From assembly GCF_005503365.1 (NCBI RefSeq), contig NZ_SCML01000023.1, positions 34,203-98,202 on the forward strand: a stretch of 64,000 nucleotides of DNA, read 5' to 3'. The position numbers and the translations under genes were made by a program. How positions within the stretch are numbered: position 1 is the first letter of the stretch; every line of letters begins with the position of its first letter. Shown here in pieces: positions 1 to 9,659 of the stretch. The DNA is from Hydrogenophaga sp. 2FB. GTDB lineage: Bacteria > Pseudomonadota > Gammaproteobacteria > Burkholderiales > Burkholderiaceae_C. Under the pieces are notes generated by a model. The model saw only the letters and a program-made list of their open reading frames with translations. It was not told the origin of the DNA and ran no database searches.

Positions 1-828
1 TGGCAGGACGTCGGGCCCCTGGTGCAGCAGCCAGGCCAGCGCCAGCTGGGCCGGTGTGCAGCCCACTTCTTGCGCGATCGCGCGGTACGGCGGCAGCAGC
101 TTGAGGTTGGCGGCAAAGTGCTCGGGTGTGAAGCGCGGCATGGCGCGGCGGATGTCCTTGGCGTCGAAGGCGTTCACGTCGAGGTCGTCACCGCACAGGA
201 AGCCGCGCGCCACCGGGCTGAAGGCCACGAAGCTGATGCCGAACTCGCGGCAGGTGTCGAGCACCGCGATCTCCGGGTTGCGCGTCCACAGCGAGTATTC
301 GGTCTGCACGGCCGTGATCGGGTGCACCGCCTGCGCCTTGCGGATCGTCGCGGCCGACACCTCGGACAAGCCCAGCGTGCGCACCTTGCCGGCACGCACC
401 AGGTCGCTCATCGCGCCCACGCTGTCTTCCACTGGCACCTGTTTGTCCCAGCGGTGCAGGTAGTACAGATCGATCACGTCGGTCTTGAGACGGCGCAGGC
501 TGTCCTCGCAGTTCTTGCGAATGGCCTCGGGCCGCCCGTCGATCACGCGCTTGACGCCGTCGTCGAACTGCACGCCGGCCATGCCGCCCTTGCTGGCGAG
601 CGTGAACTGGCTGCGGTGCCTGGAGAGCACGTTGCCCACGTGCGTTTCGCTGGCGCCAAAGCCGTAGAGCGCGGCGGTATCGAAGTGCGTCACGCCCTGG
701 TCCAGCGCGGTGAGCAGCACGCGCTCGGCCTGTTCTTTGGACACCGGCGCCCCGTAGGCGTGGCAGATATTCATGCAGCCCAGGCCAAGGGCCGAGACGG
801 TGAAGGGGCCGAGTTGGCGCTGCTGCAT
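1..828 (-). CDS. Aldo/keto reductase family protein (partial, runs off left edge)
   Basis: Probable NAD(P)H-dependent oxidoreductase of the (beta/alpha)8-barrel aldo/keto reductase family. Only the first 276 codons are inside the window and the C-terminus lies beyond base 1. From the ATG at 828 the protein shows the Asp-Tyr catalytic segment FDTAALYG (Asp50, Tyr55), the Lys motif LASKGG (Lys80) and the His segment YLHRWD (His125), so the catalytic tetrad is complete. It starts 5 bp after the ligC stop and is the last visible gene of the protocatechuate 4,5-cleavage operon. Its substrate is unknown. A role in recycling a pathway aldehyde or ketone is only inferred from position. Confidence 0.85.
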   Translation of the reverse strand, partial: MQQRQLGPFTVSALGLGCMNICHAYGAPVSKEQAERVLLTALDQGVTHFDTAALYGFGASETHVGNVLSRHRSQFTLASKGGMAGVQFDDGVKRVIDGRPEAIRKNCEDSLRRLKTDVIDLYYLHRWDKQVPVEDSVGAMSDLVRAGKVRTLGLSEVSAATIRKAQAVHPITAVQTEYSLWTRNPEIAVLDTCREFGISFVAFSPVARGFLCGDDLDVNAFDAKDIRRAMPRFTPEHFAANLKLLPPYRAIAQEVGCTPAQLALAWLLHQGPDVLP

Positions 829-833
829 GGTGT

Positions 834-1796
834 TCAGCCTTGCGCGTTGAGTTGCTGTTCCAGCTTGTGCAGCACCTGGTAGCACGCCAACACGCGGGTC
901 ACGCTGGAATTGGGCTCGCGGCCTTCCTTGATGGCAGCGAAGAACTCGCGGTCTTGCAGTTCGATGCCGTTCATGCTCACGTCCACCTTGGACACGTCGA
1001 TCTGCTCTTCCTTGCCGTTGAACAGATCGTCGTAACGCGCGATGTACGTCGCGGTGTCGCCGATGTAGCGGAAGAAGGTGCCCAGCGGGCCGTCGTTGTT
1101 GAACGAGAGCGAGAGCGTGCAGATCGCGCCGTTGGCGGCCTTGAGCTGGATGCTCATGTCCATGGCGATGCCCAGCGTGGGGTGGATCGGGCCCTGGATG
1201 GCGTTGGCCTGCACGATCGGGCTGTTGGCCTGGTAGGCGAACAGGTCGACCGTGTGCGCGGCGTGGTGCCACAGCAGGTGGTCGGTCCAGCTGCGGGCCT
1301 GGCCGAGCGCGTTGGTGTTGGTGCGGCGGAAGAAGAAGGTCTGCACATCCATTTGCAGGATGTTGAATTTACCGGCCTGGATCTGCTTGTGCACGTACTG
1401 GTGGCTGGGGTTGAAGCGGCGCGTGTGGCCGCACATGGCCACCAGGCCGGTCTGCTTCTGCAGCGCCACGACTTCCTCGGCACCCTTGAGGCTGTCGGCC
1501 AGCGGGATCTCGACCTGCACGTGTTTGCCGGCCTTGAGACAGGCGATGGTCTGCTCGGCGTGCATCTGCGTGGGCGTGCACAGGATGACGGCGTCCAGCT
1601 CCTTGAGCGCGAGCGATTCGGACAGTTCGGTGGTGACATGGCCGATACCGTACTTGGCGGCCACTTCCTTCGTCTTGTCGAGGTCGCGGCTGATGAGCGA
1701 GATCACTTCCACGCCGTCGATGTTTTTGATGCCGTCCAGGTGTTTGATGCCGAAGGCGCCAGCGCCCGCGAGGGCGACTTTGATGGTTTTGGTCAT
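834..1796 (-). CDS. ligC: 4-carboxy-2-hydroxymuconate-6-semialdehyde dehydrogenase
   Basis: Oxidises the ring-cleavage product of protocatechuate, in its cyclic hemiacetal form, to 2-pyrone-4,6-dicarboxylate with NAD(P)+. The product is 320 residues, the usual size for LigC/PmdC. It has a Gfo/Idh/MocA-type Rossmann start (GAGAFG, residues 11-16) and a C-terminal dehydrogenase domain. The position of the family's EKP motif reads VEIPLAD, so the usual Lys is Ile. The conserved GHTRRFNPSH segment follows. Its start codon lies 1 bp after the ligB stop, so translation is probably coupled. Order and neighbours match the pmdA-pmdB-pmdC arrangement known from Comamonas. Confidence 0.93.
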   Translation of the reverse strand: MTKTIKVALAGAGAFGIKHLDGIKNIDGVEVISLISRDLDKTKEVAAKYGIGHVTTELSESLALKELDAVILCTPTQMHAEQTIACLKAGKHVQVEIPLADSLKGAEEVVALQKQTGLVAMCGHTRRFNPSHQYVHKQIQAGKFNILQMDVQTFFFRRTNTNALGQARSWTDHLLWHHAAHTVDLFAYQANSPIVQANAIQGPIHPTLGIAMDMSIQLKAANGAICTLSLSFNNDGPLGTFFRYIGDTATYIARYDDLFNGKEEQIDVSKVDVSMNGIELQDREFFAAIKEGREPNSSVTRVLACYQVLHKLEQQLNAQG

Positions 1797-1797
1797 G

Positions 1798-3091
<1,294 letters not shown>

Positions 3092-3095
3092 GGGT

Positions 3096-4028
3096 TCAGA
3101 CCTCCTCGGGCCAGTACAGGCGCATCGGGTTGGTGACGAGCAGCTTCTTCTGCACGTCGGCCGTGGGCGCGATCTGCGGGATGAAATCCACCAGCAGGCC
3201 GTCGTCGGGCATGTGCTTCTTGAGGTTAGGGTGCGGCCAGTCGGTGCCCCAGATCACGCGGTCCGGGAACTCTTCGACCACGCGGCGCGCGAAAGGCACC
3301 ACGTCCTGATAGGCAGCCTGTTCGCCATCCAGCGCCTTCGGCCCGGTGACGGACAGGCGCTCGGGGCAGGTGACCTTGCTCCACACGTTGGTGTTCTCGC
3401 GCATGAACTTGAGGAACAGCTCGAACTCGGGGCCGTCCACCGGCTTGGTCACGTCGGGCGTGCCCATGTGGTCCACCACCACGGTGGTGGGCAGCGCGGT
3501 GAAGAAGTCCCACAGCTCGGGCAGGTCCACCGCTTCGAAGTAGATCACGACGTGCCAGCCCAGCTTGTGGATGCGCGTGGCGATCTCCAGCAGCTCTTCC
3601 TTGGGCGTGAAGTCCACCAGGCGCTTGACGAAGTTGAAGCGCACGCCGCGCACGCCGGCGTCGTGCAAGCGTTGCAGTTCGTCGTCGCTGACGCTGCGCT
3701 TGACCGTCGCCACGCCGCGCGCCTTGCCACCGCTGCTCACCAACGCGTCGACCATGGCGCTGTTGTCGGCGCCGTGGCAGGTGGCCTGCACCACCACATT
3801 GCGCGAGAAGCCGAGGTGGTCGCGCAGGGCATACAGCTGGGCCTTGCTCGCGTCACACGGGGTGTACTTGCGCTCGGGTGCGTAGGGGAATTCGGCGCCA
3901 GGGCCGAACACGTGGCAGTGCGCGTCGACCGCGCCCGCGGGCAATTGGAAGCGTGGCTTGCTCGGGCCGTCGTACCAGTCGAGCCAACCCGTGGTCTTGG
4001 TGAAATCGCCGGAAGTCGGTTTGCTCAT
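3096..4028 (-). CDS. ligI: 2-pyrone-4,6-dicarboxylate hydrolase
   Basis: Amidohydrolase-superfamily lactonase that hydrolyses 2-pyrone-4,6-dicarboxylate to the oxalomesaconate/CHM tautomers, after LigC and before LigJ. The 310 residues begin with an N-terminal extension and then the family signature VDAHCHVFGP (residues about 34-43). Later it has VVDHMG (about 180), the region around residues 225-230, and GTDWPHPN (about 262), whose Asp is the expected catalytic residue. LigI/PmdD enzymes are known to work without a divalent metal, unlike most relatives. Its last codons carry the ligA ribosome-binding site. Confidence 0.94.
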   Translation of the reverse strand: MSKPTSGDFTKTTGWLDWYDGPSKPRFQLPAGAVDAHCHVFGPGAEFPYAPERKYTPCDASKAQLYALRDHLGFSRNVVVQATCHGADNSAMVDALVSSGGKARGVATVKRSVSDDELQRLHDAGVRGVRFNFVKRLVDFTPKEELLEIATRIHKLGWHVVIYFEAVDLPELWDFFTALPTTVVVDHMGTPDVTKPVDGPEFELFLKFMRENTNVWSKVTCPERLSVTGPKALDGEQAAYQDVVPFARRVVEEFPDRVIWGTDWPHPNLKKHMPDDGLLVDFIPQIAPTADVQKKLLVTNPMRLYWPEEV

Positions 4029-4037
4029 GTCGTGTCC

Positions 4038-4721
4038 TCAGTCGATGTACTTGAGACCGGCTTTTTCCAGCGGCTCGCGCATCTTGTACATGTCCAGGCC
4101 CAGCACGCCGCTGGCCAGCTTGGCCCGTTTCTCGCCTTCGAAGCTCTCGCGCTTGCGCGCGACGTCCAGCGTTTCAACCGCGCGCGCGGCGGGCACGCAG
4201 ACCACGCCGTCGTCGTCGGCCACGATCACGTCGCCCGGGGTCACCAGCATGCCGGCGCACACCACGGGGATGTTCACCGAGCCGATGGTGGCCTTGATGC
4301 AGCCCTTGCTGCTGATGGCTTTGCTCCACACCGGGAAGCCCATCTTCTGCAGTTCCTTCACGTCGCGCACACCGGCATCGATGATGAGCGCGCGCGCGCC
4401 TCGCGCCTGGAAGCTGGTCGCCAGCAGATCGCCGAAGTAGCCATCGGTGCATTCGGCCGTGATGGCCGCAACCACGATGTCGCCAGGCTGGATCTGCTCC
4501 GCCGCCACGTGCAGCATCCAGTTGTCGCCCGGGTGCAGCAGCACGGTCACGGCGGTGCCGCTGACCTGCTGGCCCGGGTAGATCGGGCGCATGTAGGGCT
4601 TGAGCAGGCCCACGCGGCCCATGGCCTCGTGAACGGTGGCAGAGCCGAGTGCGGCCAGGCCGTCAGCGGCCGCGCGGTCGGCGCGTTTGATGTTGCGGTA
4701 GACAACGCCCAGTTCGTACAT
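4038..4721 (-). CDS. ligK: 4-carboxy-4-hydroxy-2-oxoadipate aldolase
   Basis: Last step of the 4,5-cleavage pathway. This class II (metal-dependent) aldolase of the RraA-like fold splits 4-carboxy-4-hydroxy-2-oxoadipate into pyruvate and oxaloacetate, and relatives also decarboxylate oxaloacetate. The 227-residue product begins [14 protein letters not shown]. It contains the [11 protein letters not shown] region, the [10 protein letters not shown] strand, the [13 protein letters not shown] segment (about 110-122) with the Arg-Asp pair used in metal and substrate binding, and [16 protein letters not shown] near residue 165. The frame is open 30 codons upstream, but that part overlaps ligJ. The ATG 1 bp after the ligJ stop is chosen. 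Also called pmdF or proA. Confidence 0.93.
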   Translation of the reverse strand: MYELGVVYRNIKRADRAAADGLAALGSATVHEAMGRVGLLKPYMRPIYPGQQVSGTAVTVLLHPGDNWMLHVAAEQIQPGDIVVAAITAECTDGYFGDLLATSFQARGARALIIDAGVRDVKELQKMGFPVWSKAISSKGCIKATIGSVNIPVVCAGMLVTPGDVIVADDDGVVCVPAARAVETLDVARKRESFEGEKRAKLASGVLGLDMYKMREPLEKAGLKYID

Positions 4722-4722
4722 G

Positions 4723-5757
4723 TCAGAGTCCTTTCGATTTGAGACGCGCATCGAGGCGCGGGAACACGCGGCGCACGTTGCCTTCGTAGATCTGGTGCTT
4801 GTCTTCGGCACTCAGGATCTTCGACGCTTCGATGTAGCGCTTGGTGTCGTCGTAGTAGTTGCCGGTGGTCGGGTCGATGCCGCGCACCGCGCCGATCATT
4901 TCGCTGGCGAACAGCACGTTCTTCACCGGGATCACGGTGTTGAGCAGGTCGATGCCGGGCTGGTGGTACACGCAGGTGTCGAAGAACACGTTGTTCATCA
5001 CGTGCGTGTCGAGCAGCGGCTTCTTCATCTCCTGCGCCAGGCCACGGAAGCGGCCCCAGTGGTAAGGCACCGCGCCACCGCCGTGCGGAATGAGGAACTT
5101 CAGCGTCGGAAAATCCTTGAACAGATCGCCCTGGATCAGTTGCATGAAGGCGGTGGTGTCGGCGTTCAGGTAATGCGCGCCGGTGGTGTGGAAGCAGGCA
5201 TTGCAGCTCGTGCTCACGTGGATCATGGCGGGCAGGTCGTACTCCACCATCTTTTCGTAGATGGGGTACCACTGCTTGTCGGTCAGCGGCGGGCTGGTCC
5301 AGTGGCCGCCGGACGGATCGGGGTTCAGGTTGATGCCGACCGCGCCGTATTCCTTGACGCACTTCTCCAGCTCGGGAATGCAGGTCTTGGGGTCGACACC
5401 CGGGCTTTGCGGCAGCATCGCGACCGGCACGAAGTGGTCGGGGAACAGCTCGCTCACGCGGAAGCAGAGTTCGTTGCAGATGGCGGCCCAGGTGCTCGAC
5501 ACGTTGAAGTCGCCGATGTGGTGCGCCATGAAGCTCGCGCGCGGCGAGAACAGCGTGATGTCGCTGCCGCGCTCCTTCATCAGCTTGAGCTGGTTGGTCT
5601 CGATGGACTCGCGCAGCTCGTCGTCGCTGATCTTCAGGTCCGCCGCCTTCGGCATGACCGCCGGGTCCTGGATGCCAGCGATCTGCTGGTTGCGCCAGGC
5701 CTCCAGCGCCTTGGGCGCCGTGGTGTAGTGGCCGTGGCAATCGATGATGAGGCTCAT
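4723..5757 (-). CDS. ligJ: 4-oxalomesaconate hydratase
   Basis: Zinc-dependent amidohydrolase-superfamily enzyme that adds water to 4-oxalomesaconate (keto/enol) to give 4-carboxy-4-hydroxy-2-oxoadipate, the LigK substrate. The product has 344 residues, as in LigJ/PmdE. Metal-site motifs are DCHGHYTT (HxH, about residues 6-13), the His of MIHVS (about 175-180) and the [11 protein letters not shown] segment (about 225). The FASEMIGAV segment near 285 replaces the usual late Asp with Glu, as is typical of this subfamily. It lies 35 bp after the leaderless binding protein and 1 bp before ligK. Confidence 0.93.
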   Translation of the reverse strand: MSLIIDCHGHYTTAPKALEAWRNQQIAGIQDPAVMPKAADLKISDDELRESIETNQLKLMKERGSDITLFSPRASFMAHHIGDFNVSSTWAAICNELCFRVSELFPDHFVPVAMLPQSPGVDPKTCIPELEKCVKEYGAVGINLNPDPSGGHWTSPPLTDKQWYPIYEKMVEYDLPAMIHVSTSCNACFHTTGAHYLNADTTAFMQLIQGDLFKDFPTLKFLIPHGGGAVPYHWGRFRGLAQEMKKPLLDTHVMNNVFFDTCVYHQPGIDLLNTVIPVKNVLFASEMIGAVRGIDPTTGNYYDDTKRYIEASKILSAEDKHQIYEGNVRRVFPRLDARLKSKGL

Positions 5758-5792
5758 GGGGCGGTCTCCGGAATCGTGTTGTGAATGAAGGT

Positions 5793-6506
5793 TTATGCGG
5801 GCTCCATGCCCTGGCGGCGCTTGGCCGCTTCGGCATCGGGCGATGTCATGAAATCGAGCAACTGGCGCACACGCTCGGCCTGCGGCGACCCGCTGGCCAG
5901 GCCCACGGGCACACCGGCGGAAAAAATCGTGTCGAACTTGAGCTCGGGCGGCATCACGCCCAGCACGGTGATGCCCTCGACGTGGATGAGCTCGCTCAGT
6001 TGCTGAAAGCCCAGCTCCACCTCGCCTTGCGCCACCAGCGAACCCACTGGCACACCGGGACGCGCTTGCGTGAGCCGATCGCGCACCTCGTCGCCCAGGC
6101 CCCAGCGTTCGAACAAGGCGATCAGCGCTGTGCCGCTGGGGCCGGTGGAGTAGCCGATGCGGCGCGCGGCGCGCACCGCGCGCTGGAGCGCTTCTTCCGT
6201 CGAGATGTCGGGTTGGGTCGCGCCCTGGCGCACAGCCACGGCCACGCTCGAGCGCACAAGATCGACCCGGCTACCCGCGCGCAGGTGGCCCGCGGCGATC
6301 AGCTTGTCGATCGCGTCGGACGCGAGCACCACCACATCGAAAGCCTCGCCCGCGGCCACGCGCTGGGCCGCGTCGACCCCACCGACCGCCTCGATCGCCA
6401 CCGCGCTGCCCGAGCGCTGCTCGAACACGGTGCCGAGTTCGGCCAGCACCTGGCGGGTGGCCATGGACGAAATGCCTCGAATGCGGGGGGTTGTCTCTGT
6501 GGTCAT
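5793..6506 (-). CDS. Leaderless ModA-like (SBP_bac_11-type) solute-binding-fold protein
   Basis: First gene of the protocatechuate operon, 237 residues from the ATG at 6506. The sequence has the type 2 periplasmic-binding-protein look of molybdate-binding ModA relatives. It opens with GISSMATRQVLAEL, then FDVVVLASDAIDKLIAAGHL (about 57-76), then YSTGPSGTALIALFERWG (about 115-132) and LGFQQLSELI (about 165). There is no hydrophobic signal peptide or lipobox, and the longer open frame to 6548 does not supply one, so it is predicted to be cytoplasmic. No cognate permease or ATPase is nearby. Its job is unknown. Possible roles are metabolite sensing or buffering for the pathway. Confidence 0.75.
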   Translation of the reverse strand: MTTETTPRIRGISSMATRQVLAELGTVFEQRSGSAVAIEAVGGVDAAQRVAAGEAFDVVVLASDAIDKLIAAGHLRAGSRVDLVRSSVAVAVRQGATQPDISTEEALQRAVRAARRIGYSTGPSGTALIALFERWGLGDEVRDRLTQARPGVPVGSLVAQGEVELGFQQLSELIHVEGITVLGVMPPELKFDTIFSAGVPVGLASGSPQAERVRQLLDFMTSPDAEAAKRRQGMEPA

Positions 6507-6615
6507 GGGCGGCAAACGTGGAGGATTTGGCATTGTGGACCGCACCACCCCTGAAGAAAAGTCACTAACACGGCTATCAGTTAGATCAAAATTACATAAC
6601 TATGATGGCGCTGAC
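6507..6615. promoter_or_regulatory. Divergent promoter/operator region, lig operon and LysR gene
   Basis: This 109-bp spacer separates the minus-strand lig operon from the plus-strand LysR gene. It is AT-richer than its surroundings and contains three related inverted arms: CTAAC (6565-6569), GTTAG (6580-6584, within AGTTA at 6579) and TAACT (6597-6601). Paired, these give two overlapping dyads of the size expected for LysR-type binding sites. This suggests, but does not prove, autoregulation and control of the lig operon by the adjacent regulator. No clear -35/-10 pair could be assigned. Confidence 0.5.
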
Positions 6616-7509
6616 ATGGATCTGAAACAACTCGAATACTTCGTGCGCGTGGCCGAGCTCGGCAGTTTCACGCGCGCGGCCATCGCGCTCAACGTCGCCC
6701 AACCCGCGCTGTCGCGCCAGGTGCGCCTGCTGGAGGTGGAACTGCGGCAGAACCTGCTGGTGCGCAACGGCCGTGGCGCCACGCCCACCGAGGCCGGCAC
6801 GCTGCTGCTGGCGCACGGGCGCGGCATCCTGCACCAGGTGGAGCGGGCGCGCGAAGAGCTGGGGCGTGTGCGCGGCGCGCTGGCCGGGCGCGTGGCCATT
6901 GGCCTGCCGCCGAGCCTGGCGCGCGTGATCACGGTGCCGCTCACGCGCGCGTTCCGCCAGCAGCTGCCGCAGGCCAGCCTGTCGATCAGCGAGGGGCTGT
7001 CGATGTCGATGCGCGAGTCGCTGGTGACGGGGCGGCTGGACATCGCCGTGCTCTACAACGCGCAGCCCTCGCCCGACCTGGAGATCTACCCGCTACAGGA
7101 CGAGGAACTGTTCCTGATAGAGCCGCGCCCACCCGGCCTGCCCGAAGACCCGCCACCGCTGGCCATTCCGCTGCGCGAGGTGGCCGCCCTGCCACTCGTG
7201 ATTCCCAGCCGGCCGAACGCCATCCGCATGCACGTGGAAACCGAAATGGCCAACATCGGTTGCCGGCCCAACATCGCACTCGAAATCGACGGCGTGTCGG
7301 CCATCCTCGACCTGGTAGCCGACGGCGCTGGCGCCGCCCTGCTCGCGCCCAACGCGGTGCTGAGCTCGATCCGGCCCTCGGCCTACCGCATGCGCCCGGT
7401 GAGCGATCCGCCGCTGCGCACACGCCTGTGTCTGGCGGTGAGCTCGCAACGGCCCGCCACGCTCACGCAGCAGACCACGCTGGACCTGATCCGAAAAGTC
7501 ATGGCGTGA
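6616..7509 (+). CDS. LysR-family transcriptional regulator of the protocatechuate operon
   Basis: A 297-residue LysR-type regulator. The N-terminal winged helix-turn-helix is plain (LEYFVRVAELGSFTRAA, residues 5-21, then QPALSRQVRLLE), followed by the substrate-binding fold from about residue 90. The ATG at 6616 gives the canonical MDLKQLEYF start. The frame is open far upstream, but only because of shadow coding against the neighbouring gene. Divergent orientation next to ligJKIABC suggests a LigR/PmdR-type activator responding to protocatechuate or a pathway intermediate. That ligand assignment is an inference from context. Confidence 0.9.
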   Translation: MDLKQLEYFVRVAELGSFTRAAIALNVAQPALSRQVRLLEVELRQNLLVRNGRGATPTEAGTLLLAHGRGILHQVERAREELGRVRGALAGRVAIGLPPSLARVITVPLTRAFRQQLPQASLSISEGLSMSMRESLVTGRLDIAVLYNAQPSPDLEIYPLQDEELFLIEPRPPGLPEDPPPLAIPLREVAALPLVIPSRPNAIRMHVETEMANIGCRPNIALEIDGVSAILDLVADGAGAALLAPNAVLSSIRPSAYRMRPVSDPPLRTRLCLAVSSQRPATLTQQTTLDLIRKVMA

Positions 7510-7524
7510 GGCGCCCGACGGCGC

Positions 7525-8478
7525 TCAGCCCTTCATCAACCAGAGAATGGCGCTGAGTGTGGGGAACGAAGCCGCCGTGGTGGCCAGCAACGCCGCCGCC
7601 GTGAAGCCCTCGTACCCATGCCGCTGCGCCAACAGCGGGTAGATACCGAGCATGGGCACGGCCGCTGAAAGCACCACGGCGATGCGCAATTCTTCGGAGA
7701 GCGCGGGCAGGCCCAGCAAAGGCAGCAACGCCGCAGCGGCCCACACCGCCGCCGGGTGCAGCAGCAACTTGCCGACCGCGATCTGCGCCACCTGCAAACG
7801 CAGGCCACGCACCTGCAGGCCCACCAGCGTGCCACCGATGATGAACAGCGCCAGGCCACCGCTGGCCGCGCCCAGCAGTTTGACCGTGCGCGACAGCACC
7901 GAGGGCAATGGCCAGCCCAGAAGGGCCACCACGAAGCCGAGCACGATGGCAACGATCATCGGGTTGCGCGCCAGGCGGCCCAGGATCTGGCGCACGGCCC
8001 GTGACCAGGACGTGCGGGCGGCGCCCGACACCCCCATGTCCGCCGCGGTCAACAGCAGCGGCAGCTTGACGAGGTTTTCCACCAGCACGTTCATGGCCAA
8101 TGCCACACCGGCCAACGGCCCGATGGCGAGCAACACCACCGGGTAACCGATGTAGGCGCTGTTGCCGCAGCTCATGCCCATGGCCATGTAGGCGCTCTCG
8201 GTCAGGCCGCGCCCTTGCACCTGTCGAGCAAACCACAGGCTGGCCAGCAGCATCCCCACCGAACCGATGCCAAACGCCAGCAGGTAGGCCGGCTGCAGCA
8301 ACTCGGCGATGGGCCGCGAAGCCAGCGCGTTGAACAGCAAGGCCGGCAAGGCGAACTGGATGACGAACTTGCCCAGCACCCGCATGTCCGTCGCGGTGAA
8401 CACGCGCCACCGCACAGCGGCGTACCCCAGCGCGATACACAGATAGATCGGGCCGGTGATGGCGAGGATGTCGAGCAA
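7525..8478 (-). CDS. AEC-family transporter (auxin efflux carrier/malonate permease-like)
   Basis: Inner-membrane secondary carrier of 317 residues and about ten hydrophobic segments. The family-like opening is LDILAITGPIYLCIALGYAA. The mid-protein SCGNSAYIGYP (about 128-138) matches the conserved polar GN.xxxG.P motif near the centre of AEC proteins. Such carriers move organic anions, and the family annotation ranges from malonate to auxin. It converges with the LysR gene, leaving 15 bp between stop codons. It lies 166 bp beyond the Bug gene on the same strand, with a G/C-rich repeat between them, so co-transcription is uncertain. The substrate cannot be read from the sequence. Confidence 0.85.
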   Translation of the reverse strand: MLDILAITGPIYLCIALGYAAVRWRVFTATDMRVLGKFVIQFALPALLFNALASRPIAELLQPAYLLAFGIGSVGMLLASLWFARQVQGRGLTESAYMAMGMSCGNSAYIGYPVVLLAIGPLAGVALAMNVLVENLVKLPLLLTAADMGVSGAARTSWSRAVRQILGRLARNPMIVAIVLGFVVALLGWPLPSVLSRTVKLLGAASGGLALFIIGGTLVGLQVRGLRLQVAQIAVGKLLLHPAAVWAAAALLPLLGLPALSEELRIAVVLSAAVPMLGIYPLLAQRHGYEGFTAAALLATTAASFPTLSAILWLMKG

Positions 8479-8546
8479 GGGGAAGGCCTAAAAAAGGCGA
8501 GAGGGAGAGGGAGAGAGACAAGGCGTCCGGCGCGCGGGGTCCTCAT

Positions 8547-8643
8547 CCAGGGCTCCCGAGGATCCGGCTACGCCGGTCCCAGGGTGCGCCCCCTCCCGCC
8601 GAAGGCGAGAGAGGGGGGGAGCCGCGCAGCGGCGCGGGGGGTG
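8547..8643 (-). repeat. Interspersed G/C-rich 3'-end repeat, copy A
   Basis: Copy A of a repeat found four times in the window, read here on the minus strand. It consists of a CACCCCCC-type lead, a small hairpin around CGCCTTCGGCG, and a second block CCTGGGACCGGCG-AGCCGGATCC ending in CCTGG. It begins one base after the TAA of the Bug gene and has the same orientation as that gene. The other copies are at 19159-19240, 22406-22486 and 24902-25001. Confidence 0.8.
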
Positions 8644-8644
8644 T

Positions 8645-9640
8645 TTACTGTTTCTGGATTTTTGCGCGTTCGATCACACCGCTCCAGCGGCGAATGTCGG
8701 ACGCCAGCAAGGCAGCGTTCTGCTCCGGCGTGCTGGAGCGCGCATCGATGTTCAGGCCACGCAGCTTTTCGCGCACGCCAGGATCGGCCACGGCGGTGGC
8801 GATCTCCTTGTTCAGGCGCTCCACCACGGCGCGCGGCGTCTTCGACGGCACGGCCAGCGCGTTCCACGACGAGGCGATGTAGTCCTTCACGCCGGCCTCG
8901 ACCGCGGTGGGCACATCGGGCAACACGATGGAGCGCTTCTCGCCCGTGACGGCCAGGGCTCGCAGCGCGCCACCCTGGATCTGCGTGAGCACCGGCGCCA
9001 GGATTTCCACCGCCACGTCGACCTGCTGGCCGCGGATGGCGCCGATCAGCGCGGGCGAGCCGTTGTACGGCACGATCTGCGCCTCGATGCCCGCCGTGCT
9101 CTTGAACAGCTCGGCCGCGAGATGCTGCGTGCTGCCGATGTTGATGCTGCCGATGTTGATCTTGCCCGGGTTGGCCTTGGCGAACTTCACCAGGTCGCCC
9201 AGGGTCTTGTGCGGCGAGTTCGCGGGCACCACCACGGCGATGTCGAAGTAGCCGAGCGTGGAGACCGGCGTGAAGTCCTTGATGGTGTCGAACGGCAGCT
9301 TGTTGAACAGGCTGGCGGTGACGGCCGTGCCGTTGGACATGAGGAACATGGTGTAGCCATCGGGCTCGGAACGCGCCACCGACTCGGCCGCCACCACGCC
9401 ACCCGCACCAGGGCGGTTGTCGATCACCACGGGTTGGCCGAGCTGGCTCGTCAGTTTTTCCGCGACGATGCGCGCGGTGAGGTCGCCCACGCCGCCCGGG
9501 CCGAACGGCACCACGATGCGCAGGCCCTTCGACGGGAAGTTGGCTTGAGCGTGCGCCGGCGCAGAGACCAGGCCGAGCGCGGCGGTGGCAAGAGAGGCGG
9601 CCAGGATGGCGCGGCGGTGGAGGTGAAGTTTTTTGATCAT
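8645..9640 (-). CDS. Bug-family tripartite tricarboxylate transporter-type binding protein
   Basis: Periplasmic solute-binding protein of the Bug/TctC family, 331 residues. It has an N-terminal signal peptide (basic start, hydrophobic AAALGLVSAPAHAQA, cleavage near residue 32) followed by the family hallmarks LRIVVPFGPGG (about 41), VIDNRPGAGG (about 73) and SEPDGYTMFLMSNG (about 90). It binds carboxylate-type ligands, but the specificity cannot be read. No TctA/TctB permease is in the window. Instead it starts 19 bp after dctM, so it looks like an extra binding protein on the TRAP transporter transcript. Confidence 0.9.
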   Translation of the reverse strand: MIKKLHLHRRAILAASLATAALGLVSAPAHAQANFPSKGLRIVVPFGPGGVGDLTARIVAEKLTSQLGQPVVIDNRPGAGGVVAAESVARSEPDGYTMFLMSNGTAVTASLFNKLPFDTIKDFTPVSTLGYFDIAVVVPANSPHKTLGDLVKFAKANPGKINIGSINIGSTQHLAAELFKSTAGIEAQIVPYNGSPALIGAIRGQQVDVAVEILAPVLTQIQGGALRALAVTGEKRSIVLPDVPTAVEAGVKDYIASSWNALAVPSKTPRAVVERLNKEIATAVADPGVREKLRGLNIDARSSTPEQNAALLASDIRRWSGVIERAKIQKQ

Positions 9641-9659
9641 GAAATTGCCCTACGAAAAA

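Noticed and set aside
22..882. Plus-strand open frame at the left edge
   Set aside because: It is the antisense of the aldo/keto reductase, which shows a complete catalytic tetrad on the minus strand.
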